Assembly (NCBI GenBank): GCA_034620365.1
Contig: JAQGEQ010000243.1
Span: forward strand, 1 to 64,000
Source: Pegea sp. RAD2-039
Lineage: Eukaryota; Chordata; Thaliacea; Salpida; Salpidae
DNA length: 64,000 nucleotides
Reading direction: 5' to 3'
Made by a program: the position numbers and the translations under genes. Every line of letters begins with the position of its first letter. Position 1 is the first letter of the stretch. The notes beneath the pieces were generated by a model, which saw only the letters and a program-made list of their open reading frames with translations, was not told the DNA's origin and did not search any database. Of the stretch, positions 24,701-37,239 are shown piece by piece.

Positions 24701-27700
24701 GAAATAAGATACTAAAAAGTAAACTCTTTTTGAGGAGCTTACAAGAAAATGTCGTTGGGGAACGTTCGCAGATAGGTAATGCATGAAATAGAATGTAGAA
24801 CAAACAAAATTGTCTCGTTAAGCATCATTTAAAGCGGGTGTTATACCTGAAGTTATTGTCTGTTTTTATCAGATATATCAATTTATCTGTATTTGTTATT
24901 ATTGACTTTGTGACTGAACTAATTAACTTTGTTTTTATATCTGATTACTATCTGTCATCATATTTTGGAAATTTTGTTGTTCATCAATCTATTATTTTGG
25001 AATTGTTTGTCGCGCGTTAATGATTTGTCGTAACGTGAAAAGGCCTTAAAGAAAGACATAAATGTTCTTTACAATTGAGAAAGAAGAATACTCTTGACTT
25101 CAATTAATTAGCTTTAAATTGAGAGCGTTGAAAAGACTTTAAACAATTGACTTCATGTCTTGGTGGAAAAGTTTAGATCGAGTTTTATTTTGAATTATTT
25201 AAAAGCACTAAGTGATCTTTTAAAAGTTGAAAGTCATTAAAGTTTATCAGGAAGAAAATTTGATTCAACACAAATGTGTTTATTGTAATAAAATATTTAA
25301 AACAAAGCTTTATTTTGAGGAATTCAAAAGCACAACAAACAAAAATTTCTAATAACAGATCAGTTTTTTTAATGGCCATTATAAAATTGAAAATAAAATT
25401 ATAAATCAATTGACTTAAAATCATTTTAAATTACTTTATTTACTCAAAATTAAGGTTTTGATTTCTTTGAAAATGCAATTAATTATTAAGTTAAAAAGTC
25501 TTCAACTTCATTAAGTTTATGGCCAATTAAAAATATTTTCTTTCATAATTACTGCAATGAAAAGTAAGATTTTGTACAAGTATAAATTACATTTTGGCTT
25601 TTACAAAAACTAAAAATTAACATAATTAAATAATGATAATATAATTTAATTCTCTGCACTATATATTGCTTTGTTAAATTATTTATTTTAGAAAATTTGC
25701 GATAATAGTTTATAGTCAGATATTAAATTATTTCGATGGTTGAAGCAAGTTTAAAATCTTATAATTATTTAAAATATGTTTGAATAGATTTTTTTTTTAA
25801 TTGAAGTTAATGAAACTTTTTTAGATTTGAAACAATATTTGTGAAAAATTTGAAAAAATTCTAAAAATACTCTATGTATAGAAGTTACGTGGATGGTAAG
25901 ATTGAATATAGAGATGATAACAAGAGTCTTTGTATCTTGTTTTTCTCGATAAAATATCTATAAAGACTTAAGTTATAAAGCAGCATAGATCAAAGGGCTA
26001 AATAAGGCACTTACATTATTACTTGAGTACAATTTCTTATTTACAAGTAAAGATAAAATACTTTAATAAAATAAGAACAATATTAAAAGAATATAAAAAC
26101 AAATTGGGAAGATTTTTCTTTGTAACTTATCTACAAAGAGATCACTTTTCAATCTTCTTTAACGTTTAACTCAGTTCTAATTTACTTCAATAAGAACAGC
26201 TTTTCAAAAACTATAAATCAAACCTTCACTAGTTTGTCATCAATACAAGAGCCTAGTTCTTTATTAGAATCTCACAAATAAATTATTTGATTAAAGTAAT
26301 GAACAAGATTACATAATACCTTTGTGTACTTTAGCGAGAGCATCGGTGTTTATAAAGAAATTTTCTTTTATTAACACTTACAAATCTTACAAGAGACAGC
26401 ATTAACAAGCATGAGACAAACAATCATGTTTTTTTTCGTGAAATAATCTGATTAAGTTTAAAGACTTGTTAAATTCAATTATCAGTTTGAAAACCTTAGA
26501 CTAGTAATGTCTGCTAAATCTAAACATACCAGCAGTAACCCATAAAACTAAGTCTGAAATAAGATCAAAGAACTAATTGAAGAAAGGATTAGTAGTATGA
26601 GAACTAGAATGAGGGTGTTGTAGATACTTGCACATTAACAGCAACCCCAAAAATAATAGCTTTCAAGAAAATTGTTGCATTTACAAAAGAGCTTTATCGA
26701 GATGTACTAAAACAAAGTAGTTTACGAGCATTTTAATAATTAGTATCAACTAGAAGCATCTCGAAATATCGAAATTTTCCAAATAGCTAAGCTCTTGATA
26801 AAATTGTATTATAAGAAATAATTACAGAAATTTAAACCCCATCATTATTAAAACATTGCTTTTAAAATAGTCTTTTAGTTCTGAGAATTTTAAAAGCATT
26901 AATCTTTTTCTGATAATTTATTTTCTAGTTTAATTAAAACAAAAATTTTTCTATAAGTAGCGGCAAGTTTTCCAATATAAATTAAAGCGATTAAAAAAGA
27001 CAATCATCAAAATCCTAGTGTTGTAATGTTAGAATACTTGAGTTGCTAGTTATAGAGTTTATTTTGTTTAAAATCGTTTGAAATTTAGCCAAGTTAAATC
27101 AGTTTTTGCTTGCTGTTTTATTGATGAAATATTTAAGTAACAACTAAAAAATTCAAAATAATTTGTTGACACTAACTTCTCATATTGGCTTGTAATATTA
27201 GTAAATACAAGAAGGGCCTTTAACAAAGTTTTAAACGTTGTAATGACATCAGAGAAGATGAAAAGAAACTTTTCAAGCGTTCCATTTGTTTTATAATTCG
27301 TTTAGTTTCAGAAGGCTAACTTTTGTGTCATAAGAAATAAATAAGGAAGTAGACTGCTACTGGTTCAGTTAGCCACAAAATTGTGTAGTTGTATTCACTA
27401 ATAACAGTTGCTAATAGTAATTAGGGAATCTCCATACGATACTATCAATGATTAATTTTAAAAAGGAAAAAGACAAGCGATGAACTGATAGTGAAGTGAA
27501 ATCAACTTTGATAAATAAACAGATCTCCACAGAAGCAGAACTAACTGACCAGGCAATCAAGGCAAAGGATCAACTAAGACACAATTAGATAATCACATCA
27601 AAACCTTTGATGGTTTTATCACAAACGCCCGAACTATTGATCTGAATTCAGGTTAGTTTGGGGGTGAAATTATAAAACAAAGACCCTAAATCCAGTTTGC

Positions 27701-30700
27701 AATGAATTGGTCCGATTCACCTGGCTTCGGATACTTAGGAACCAATGTGACGTGTTATTCGACTGGAACGAAACATAGCTCTTTCGTTAGTGACGTGGCT
27801 GGTAGAATCTGGCCATTAATTTTCCCCCAGATCTTCCAAACTCACTCTCGGGCAAAGATATGTGCTTTTATGGGTCTATGAAGATGTTTTCTTAAGCACT
27901 GCCTCGCTATTTGATCATGTAAAGTGTTATCATCACCAGAAAACGTTTATAGTGATGCCAACTAGGTGATTGAAGAGATAACAGCGTAGAGATGGGTACG
28001 GTGCTGATGGGGAGGGTTTGGGTAAAGTTCTTCTTCATCGGATTACAGTTAAACTCTACCAAACCATAGCTGGCCGAAGCAACGAATTCTGTGGAGGATT
28101 TTTTTCTTTCCACCTTTTCAGTTCCGCCTGAATGGTTTAATACTTCGAAATGATGATGCTAGCAACAATTGCTCCCTCCCTAGTGATGATCTCTTTTATT
28201 AGCTTAAGGAATTGAGAAGCGGGAATAGATGGAAAGGGGGCGAGAAAAGATTGAGGAGAATTAGTCACAAGATAAACACCGAAATTGAAAAATAAGTAAC
28301 AATTGCGAAAAAGATGCTGGTTCACGGTTCAGTGATAATTTTCATTAACAGTCAAATATAATGAAGCGTTCTGAATATTTCTAAAAGTCTTAAACCAAAG
28401 AAAGACTTTCAAAGATAAAAAAATCGGAAGAAGAAAGAAATATTTCGGATAAATCATTTTCTAAACAGGCCAGAAAAAGATAAGATGTATTTCCTAAACC
28501 ATCTAACTCTATAAATGAAAAGTTGTCGAGATTTGGTTTGCGACCTATATCCTAGTCAATCTCTAGTAATAATACCACCAGCGAGGTACAAACATACCGA
28601 CTAACTCATCTAATACTCAAGTATTTGTTTCGCTACCTCCCCAGGTAGAAAGCACTTTGTTTAGTGAGGTTGTAGGTGGTGATAGCAAATAGCGATTAGC
28701 AAAAAACTTCGACCTAATGCTTAACCGTCGCCTCTTATATTGTCGTAAAATTACCGGTGCAGAAATTATTTCTTCTCCCTAAGATTGGATTTATTAACTG
28801 AGTGAATCTTACCTCTTTGTATTAGCCGCTGTTTCGGATTTTTAAGGTCTTAACTACATTCTAGGCTATTAATAAAACAATAGGTACCTGCTTGAACTGC
28901 TCTTCATATGTCCATTCCTGCTGGCTGCCGGATACTGAGCTTCCATTGTTTTGTTGGATCCCAATATGATTGTTGGATGTAGGTGATGTGCTTGGAAGAG
29001 ATGAAGGTGCTCTTATGTTGATATTGTTGTGGATACTTCCACGATTTTCGCTTGTTGGTTGCTGTGGTTGTTGATGTTGTGATTGTTGATTTTGTATTGA
29101 ATGTGATTGGTGTTGCTGCTGTAAATATCAAATATTTTATTAACTTTTACTCGAGTACTGCTGATGGTTAAATTAAATCTTGTTTATTTTCAAACAACAT
29201 GAAGGCCTGTGAAGGCGCCGTTGTGTCTTCGTTCAATTCTCGCAAAAATTTTATGCAATAACTTGAAATAAACATTTGAAAAACTTTTATAAGAAAATAA
29301 AAACTTTCATTAACTTAGTAAAGATAGCGTGAAATGGTAGCGACGTTATAATATCCGGCAAATATTAATCTGAAAAAAAAAGCTAAGAGACAGCAAAAAA
29401 AGAACCCATCATAAATTTGGACGAATCAATTTTTTCATGATATCTATGACAGTTGCTATCTACGGTGAGTTTGTCAAATTCGTTCGATAAATAATCTGTA
29501 GAAGTTTCACAAGATATTTTACCGTTTGAAAAGAATAAATAGATGTTTGCAATAATTAAAGTTGAATTTATGAATTTTGAAATTACATAAATTTGAAATT
29601 TATGTGAAAAATAAATTAAATTTCACTGATATTAATTTGTAAATGTTGAAAATATTAATAAAATTTACGATTTTAAATGTTGAAACTCAATTTTGGTCAA
29701 GCCCTGACACAGTCAAATCAAAGTATCATAAAGATTGACGTCCGATAATAAGCATATGAAATATTAATTCGAAAACTACTTATATATGTTTAATAAAAAG
29801 CTTGTATCGATGTATACGAGAAAGCTTAACGTTTCTTACTGAACTGTGTTTAATCTCTCAAGTATATTTAAAGATTAATTAATTTTATAATCAATTGAAT
29901 ATGTTTATATACTAGAAGAAAAATCAATTTATAAGAACAAATTAATTTCATTAGAGCGAATTCTTATTTACTGATTAAGCTTCGAAAATATTCTGTCACA
30001 AAAGTGTTACCAATAAAATCACAGTAACTTACATTTTCTTGTAAACTCTGTTCCTGTTGTTGCTGTTCTTGTCTTCTTCTATCATTAAAACGCTGGTGAT
30101 ATGATATAAAGTCTCGTACTCCCTGAGAAAACTGTAAGTAACTCCGAAATAATTTTCTTACACTATAGAATTATAATTCGATTACTTAATTCTTATAAAT
30201 TTATCAAATTTGTTCTATGTGAATAATTCAAACCTTCAGAAATAAAATTTAAAGAAATATTTACTTCAAAGGAACAAAAAATTGTTAAAATTTGAGTCAA
30301 CAAAAAGTTGAAATAAAATTGAAAGCTTTGATAAACTTTTTGTAAGATCTAAAAGTAAATTAACGTTTACCGATTTGACAATAATATTTTTTATTATTTA
30401 ATATTTTAAAAACATTTTCCAATGATTAGTTCTAATAGAGATATTTTTGATTTCAAATAATTATCAAAAAAAGTGTCGAAACTTTAAATCATTTGCAATA
30501 ATAACTCACTGCAGAAAGATTCCCTGGATTAAACAGCTGTTGAACCAATAAGGGATTCATCAGATTTCCAAGAGCCGACCCTCCTTCTGATCCATTTGGA
30601 GAGTTACGTTGTGCCAGGGCTGCTGCCAGGGCCATATTTTGTTGGAATACTGTTGGGAAGGTTGAGCTGGGTAGACTTTGTTCTGGGGACGACTGTACAC

Positions 30701-33700
30701 TTTGTGGGGCCGGTCTTAAAGGTAACATTGTAATATCTTCAACATCAGGAGCTTCTTCATCTGTATTTGGGGCAGGGGCAGAGCATGATAGGTGTTCAAC
30801 TGGTACAGACGAGTCAGTAGGTCGATCATCATCTCCTGAGTCTACAAAGTTGATATTTTCAGTTTTTTGGGGTGACCTTGAAAAGGGTCCATGCTGGAGA
30901 TTTCCATTTTCTCCATTATCAATATTATTCTCAAATCGTGTTTCACCGCCTCCGTTATTTCGTGAAGACTGTTTATTACTACTGCTTCCATTACTACTAC
31001 AGCTGCTACGACGTTCAATTATTTGTTGCGTTCCTTGTTGAGGGCGTTGATGGTTATTTGTGATGATTCGAAGATCGGAACGCGATGAGTAGTTCCCAAA
31101 AACATTATTTATATCTGGAGTAACTGCATCATTAGTAGTTGTACCATTTGGTGATTCTGATGCCTGTAAGCTAGCTCCAATTCCGGCTAACATTTCCGTT
31201 GAAGTCTTTAAATACAAACAAACGTTTTTGTTAATTCTTTTTAGTAGACTTCTTAAGATAACAAAATCTCGACTCTAGTATTTATAACTCCTTTGATGTA
31301 GTTTTGAAATATTTTATTAATTATTCACTACTCTCAGAAATGCTGTGAATTTATTACGAGGTTTTTTAAAATCAAATTAAGATTTGTCTTAAACTAACTT
31401 TGCTAATAAATTTTTCATAATTTAGGCTATTAAGTATTCACAGTCGTTTACAATATTTTCAAAATTTAATTTTTTTTAGAGCAAAATATATGTAACTATT
31501 TTAACTAAATTTCTTTTAAATGAATAAAAATGTTTTGGAAATAATTATTTCTTATACTAAAAAAGTAAGACATTTATAAGATCAAGTAAATCTACAGAAC
31601 AAATGAATTCATGAGAGATAATAAAGTTATAAATCACCATTTAAAAGCTTAATAAGAGAATAAAAATATCATTTATCTTTCATATTTGACTCAGCAGTTG
31701 AATTAAAGCAATAAAAAATAATTTGGTTAGACGTAAAACACCTTTTCATAAGAATTTTTTTGCGAAATGACTTAACCGTCTGAAGCCATCTTCTTTAAAA
31801 GTATTAAATTATAACCTTTTAGAGATAGGACGACATCTCAAAAACAGTGTCGCCATTAACACGAGTATTGTCTTGTTGGATTAAAGTATTTCTTTTGAAA
31901 AAAGTCATGCAAATTACAAAATTCGTAATAGATCTCTAAAGCGATGACCAAAGCTTTGATCCTTATTGCAAATATAGCTAACAGATACAATATAAGTTGA
32001 TATAAGAATGAATATTATATAAAAAAATTATTTAAAAGATGAATCTATTATAAAAAATTCTTTGATATTTAAATATTTTCTTATGTATAATGCCTTTTAT
32101 GTTAATTCTAAATTTCTATTGGTCTTTGATCGATTTTAAGCCTGTCTGGCCGTCAACTACATATGTTAAATTCAATACCATATGGCTATAAACTGCAACT
32201 CATAAATTTGAGTGTGATAATATAAAATTAGTATTGAAACGGTTTTTGATTGTGCAGTTAAAGAAGCTACAATAACAGTAACATATGTATCTGATATTAT
32301 ATAAATAAAGTCTTTGCCCACTAGAAATTCAGTCAAATTGAACGTTTGTCTGCGATGAATATTTTTGTTTTATTTATTTACATTTTTTACTTCTGTCAAA
32401 GATAATAATACAAAAGTGACAAGTATGGATTAACATATTGAAGGCTGTTTAGTTGGTTAATTACTGACATAAATCATACTTTCAAATATTGACAATCTAT
32501 ATTTCGAACATACAGAATGCCCACAAACCACATCAGCATAAAATTTGAGATGAATGAATTCACTGAAGTAAAAACTAATCATCTATAAGTAGCTGGAGTT
32601 AAAAACGAAAACTCAAGTTGAAAAACTAAAGAAAACTTTTTAACACTTTTTACTCATCAAATAAATTCATTTTTAGTTTCTAAACTTGATAAAAAAATAA
32701 GAATCTTTAATTTTATGCAGTGCGGTTTTACACAAGAGCTTAGATATTAGTTTATGTTAAACATTTTCATTTAATTTAATTAACTTAAGATTGGTTCAGT
32801 TGTATTAAAGTTATTCAATTATACTTTGACAGGAGTCAATTACATAGAATAAAAAATTAATTAATTTAATTAGTATTCAAAGAAAAACCTTTGAATTTTT
32901 AATTATACTAAATTTATTTTTCAATTAAATATTTAGATAAAAGTTACCTGATATTTATTACAAAATAATAAAATGAGAAGACACGCTGTAACTCACTCAA
33001 AATCTAAAACTTATTTTGTTCATAAAAACATTAATATAAAAAGCAATTATGAGGACCACTTTAATGAAAAGAGCCGTTATCAACTGCTGCACTATACGAA
33101 TAATAATTTTCTATGAATTTAGTGAAATGAAATTGTAACTATAAAGTAAGAGAAAATAGAGACACTCGCCGCTTGGAGGTGGAAAATTTAATTAAATTGG
33201 TCGCCTAGTGCGAACGTAGCTCGTTGTCCAGATTGTAGGTCGGTTTTATAAAGCAGAACAAATTTTAACATATCAAAACGATTATTAATCGAGACAAAAT
33301 AAAGTAATCAGTGGAAGATAAGGAACTGTATGAAATAAAGTATTTAAGCTTTAAAGCTATTTTTGTGGTGGCTTTAGACGTATAATTTTATCTCTCTTGT
33401 CACAAAAAAAGGATAAATTACTCAATAAATGTGATCAATAAGCACATATGCGAAGATTATTCAAACAAATAAGAAAATCGATAATTTTTTTGTTTTGGTT
33501 ATCTTTTACTAGAGTACTTTTTGTAGGAATAGAAATATAAGTATTCTTAACTCTACAAACAAATTTTTATTTGTAATAAAAATAGATTATTCATTCACCG
33601 GTAATTTTAATAAAAAATAAACTAATTTGTTGATTCCAAAATAACGAACTTAACTGTAAGATTTTTCAGTATTCTAAAAATAATACTTTATTAAGTATAT

Positions 33701-36700
33701 TTAATATGAGTAAATGAAAGTTAAAAAGTAAAGTATAACAAATGAATAATTTCAAAAATGTATAACTTTCGATTGAAAAAATTAAATGATCATACAGACA
33801 TTTGAACTCATAAAAGCATGGTTCTTTCTTAGATAAAGTTAGAAAAACTTTTTTACAGATTGAATGCAAAACACTAATTTGAATTTGTCATCAAATTTGT
33901 AAAAAAATAAATGAATTTATATGAGAATAAAATATCTTTCAACTCTAAACTGAAGTTATAATATTAATTACAGAACAATAGATGACTTTGCGAGGGTAGA
34001 GATCTTTCTTATTTTTCAATTAATTGCTATATTTACATATTACCTGATATAATATATCATTAGAAATTATTTTATTCTTAGAATAATTATCCTAATCAAC
34101 CATAACATTTAAAATTCTTTGGAAATTTTGAAAAATATTGAAAATTATTATGTAATCTGCCTAAGAAAACATCTTTATAGTGATTAAAAGTTTTTTTTTC
34201 TAATAAATAATAAAACTCTGATGTCGGTAAGAAATATGGTTAAAATCTTAAGAATTTTACTGTTCTAAAAATCATTAAAATTTCTAAACATAAATTGAAC
34301 TTTTTTAATGATATGAAGTCAAAATCAAGTCTGAAAGATTTTTTACAAAACACCTTAAACTTTGACTACTAAAATGGCGTATTTGAATATCTGAAAGATA
34401 GTTTTACGTTTTTGCAAGTACCTTGATCGTGATTTCGGTCAAACTACAAGAAAGACAAATTTGAAACTAAAGATATTATTTACAATAATTATTTCTAATG
34501 GTTTTCTTGTTTGTTTAAATAAATTTATGTTTGATCGTTCAATTGTATCATGGTTTTGCGATTTGTTTAAATTTTACCATTATACATTTCTAGTGTGAGC
34601 TGAAGCATAACCAAGTTGTTTAGGGTGAAAAAAGATAGCTTTAAAATGAAATCAATCAACAACTTTAATCTTTCAATAGAGGTTTTTATCAACAAAACCA
34701 AAGTGACGTCATGAAATTGTATGAAACAAACTCATAGTATAAAAGTTTGTTGATAAAAGAAATTTGAATTAGTTACTGTTAATTTTCTCTGTCTTTTGAA
34801 TACTAATTTTTTTAAATTTATTAAACAAAAAACAATTGAAAAGGTTTGCTTTTGATACTTAAAAAAACAGATGGATAGATATCATCTTAAAAGAATATTT
34901 ATTCAGCGCAATATCAGCAATTTCGTTACGGCTTATAAATTGTTATTGGATACTTTTGTATAAACAATTTTGTGATTCATAATTAATTTTTTCTCTCCAA
35001 AATAAATCACCAACAAAATTTCTACGTTATTACCAATCGTAAATCAGTTTGAAAATTTGTCGTAATCAGCAACTTATATTTTATTATTTTAATGACGCAA
35101 TATTACATTTAAACATAGATTTATAATTAGCACCTAGAGATAACGTAGGGTCTTCAGTATCATGTCATCATTATTATTACGTTCACAGTATAAGAAAATT
35201 AAAGAAAGACACTTATAATATTGATATAATTGAACTAGTATGTCATTATGGTATTGACTTTTTAATTGCTTTTATCATCTCATGCAACATTTTATCTTTA
35301 GTTGGTATCGTTTTAACTTAGAAGTTCTATAAGTATTAGTTACTGATTTAAACCAGACTTTAAGTTATACAGGTTAAAATACTTTTATTAAAAATGTATT
35401 TTTGATAGTGACTTGTTGTAAAGATTATTATTTACTGATTTATCTTTAGTCAAGAGCAAAGTAAATACTTCACTCATATTACAGTTGTTATTTTTCGATA
35501 CTAACTCAAATGACAAAATCAATGTTTAGTGCTCATCAGACTTTATATAATCGTAAATATATTGCAGTTATCGTTTTTAAAATTAGCAAACTTTCAATTA
35601 GCTTTTTACGTATGCTACCCGTTATGCGTGTAAAAAATAAAAAAATTTTGAGGTTACTTTCAAAATAAACGTAGAAAAAACAAATTTTTGGTTTTGTAAT
35701 TGTGTATCAATTTTAAGTGTATCTTATTGTAATTTTTCTATAAGAACCATCAAAAAATTATTGTTGATTTTTATGTCAAAATATTTGTTCATAGTTAAAT
35801 TGTCGATATTTTACAAGCCACAAAGCAAATTAATTATAAAAAAGACTTTTGTTTAACAAATGAAAGTAAAAAAGTTAAATATTACAAGCTTCAATTATCG
35901 GAAAGTAAATACCATATCAAATACTTGAAAATTATCTTTTAAGAAGTATTACCTAACCATGTAAAAACATCAATCTAATTTGAGTTGAATGTTTACACCC
36001 CTTTAGATTGAAATTAGTCAAAACATGGCATACTGTTGTACATATCTTGTTACTTCATTTTATTTTACAAACTTTCAATCTTTTTAAAGATTGCTAACAA
36101 ATGGCCACTGCTTTAAGACACAGGAACTATTCGTAGAGATAAAAAACTAGATCACGAGTGAGTTGAACAAGTATCTATCTATCTATTGAAACACGATTTG
36201 AATTCATTCTTCTAGCTTAATATAAACATTTTTATTCACATCATATCATATTTCATACTACTTTTATACTTTTATAGACCTCAAATAATTTAAATTTTTA
36301 AGCCAACCTTAAAAGTTGCTAAATTTAATGAAGATTGTCTAATAAATTATTAAAATCGAATATTCAAGCTTTATATAAATATTTTCAAATTTAAACCTAA
36401 TTATGCTGAACGTAAACGTATTTTTTAAACATGCAAGACATACCCATAGAAAAATTGAGTTAAAAACCTTTCTAAACACCTTTTTAAATAACGTACCATT
36501 TCATTTAGAGATGAAATCAAGTATCTTTATCTAATCTTTCCTTGATTAATTATTTACAAGTAAATGCCAACCAAAATATAAGTACAAATCAATTAACTTT
36601 GCTGAAATATATCTGTTCACTATAACGCATTTACTTTTACACTTAACTTTTAAAGTTTCTAAACATTTATAGACACTCTTTAATAATTTAACTTATGGTA

Positions 36701-37026
36701 TACTTTTGTCAGTTATTTAAATGGCGTCGTATAAGATTAAAATAAAGATGATTTTGTTGAATTCAAAAAGTGTTCATCTAAGATTTTATCAAAATTTAAC
36801 TTTTCGCTTCATTTAAACGAAGATAGAATCATCAAAAGCTTACAGTGTCATAATAATTAAATTATTCATTTGATTATAGCTAAGTAAATTATTTTCAAAC
36901 TTTATGTAATTTACTTCCTTTTAAATGGTGTGAGTGCTTAATTTAATAATCAAAATCATTACAAGATATAAAATTTAATTAAAACATTTAAATAAAAGAT
37001 ACCTGAGAACGGTTTCCTAGCATCAT
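15741..37026 (-). CDS. ARID3: ARID3/Retained (dead ringer, Bright) transcription factor with ARID and REKLES domains
   Basis: Sequence-specific nuclear DNA-binding protein that prefers AT-rich sites. Exons in order of translation: 37003-37026, 30510-31205, 30033-30122, 28888-29118, 22226-22298, 18971-19154, 17968-18129, 17792-17907, 17250-17371, 16654-16835, 16476-16567, 15878-15957, 15741-15821; 710 residues. A stop lies in frame four codons before the ATG. The N-terminal third is Ser/Asn/Gln-rich and disordered. The ARID (about 336-444) opens EWTYEEQFKQLYEIDDSTER and continues NRIPIMAKQVLDLYRLY, GGLVEVINRKIWREITKGLN, SAAFTLRTQYMKYLYDFE, then the family segment EAAIEGNRREGRRPSYGW. REKLES parts: HDRCLPPGANQLITHQFLPP, a Gln/Ala-rich stretch, and C-terminal VTISVNMNGREYEGTLYLK. 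Unlike its compact neighbours it has introns of 3.1, 5.8 and 6.6 kb, as is common in developmental regulators. Confidence 0.93.
16085..16101. promoter_or_regulatory. GC-rich 17-bp palindrome with two Gli-like half sites in an ARID3 intron
   Basis: ACCACCC-GAT-GGGTGGT is a perfect 7-bp inverted repeat with a 3-nt centre, between ARID3 exons 11 and 12. With flanks, each arm differs from the Gli/Ci consensus GACCACCCA / TGGGTGGTC at one position. It lies in a GC-rich patch (about 16040-16101) of AT-rich intron. Regulatory use is inference only; a short RNA hairpin is an alternative. Confidence 0.3.
19155..22225 (-). other. ARID3 intron 5, no gene seen
   Basis: 3.07 kb separating the two main ARID exons. 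It has patches of more balanced base composition (about 20640-21110) but no convincing exon, transposon or RNA gene. Confidence 0.6.
22299..28887 (-). other. ARID3 intron 4, large, with GC-richer patches
   Basis: 6.6 kb. Most is AT-rich; the stretches 27400-28330 and 28500-28800 next to the ARID exon are clearly less AT-rich, without a coherent open frame. They are candidates for enhancer sequence or old unrecognised insertions. Confidence 0.5.
31206..37002 (-). other. ARID3 intron 1
   Basis: 5.8 kb between the 8-codon first coding exon and the large second exon. A GC-richer patch at about 33160-33260 includes, on the minus strand, CTTTATAAAACC (TATA-like, 33246-33252). No other feature recognised. 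The short open frames here carry no resemblance to any family. Confidence 0.55.
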
Positions 37027-37195
37027 TTTTGTTGTCAGTTAAAATATTAAACAAATCCAATTCTAAAAATATAAAATGAAAATTTGTTAAATAGGAAATG
37101 TCATTAATTTAATAATAAATCGTTTTTTACGCAAATTGTCGCTTATTCGCTTTTATAGATCACTGAGAAGAAGAAAAAATTAACGAAAAGCTTAC

Positions 37196-37239
37196 CTGTG
37201 TTCTTTAGTCAAATAATATACATAGAAATTATACAATAT
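37196..37239 (-). other. Probable 5' UTR exon of ARID3
   Basis: Flanked on the minus strand by TTTTTTACAG on its 5' side and CAG|GTAAGC on its 3' side. The next exon (37003-37062) is bounded by ATTTTTAG and carries the start codon. No coding potential, so this is a model from splice signals only. The true transcription start lies further upstream and is not identified. Confidence 0.45.

Noticed and set aside
30850-31063. Plus-strand open frames opposite ARID3 exon 2
   Set aside because: They are shadows of the coding exon on the minus strand, with no splice context or resemblance of their own.
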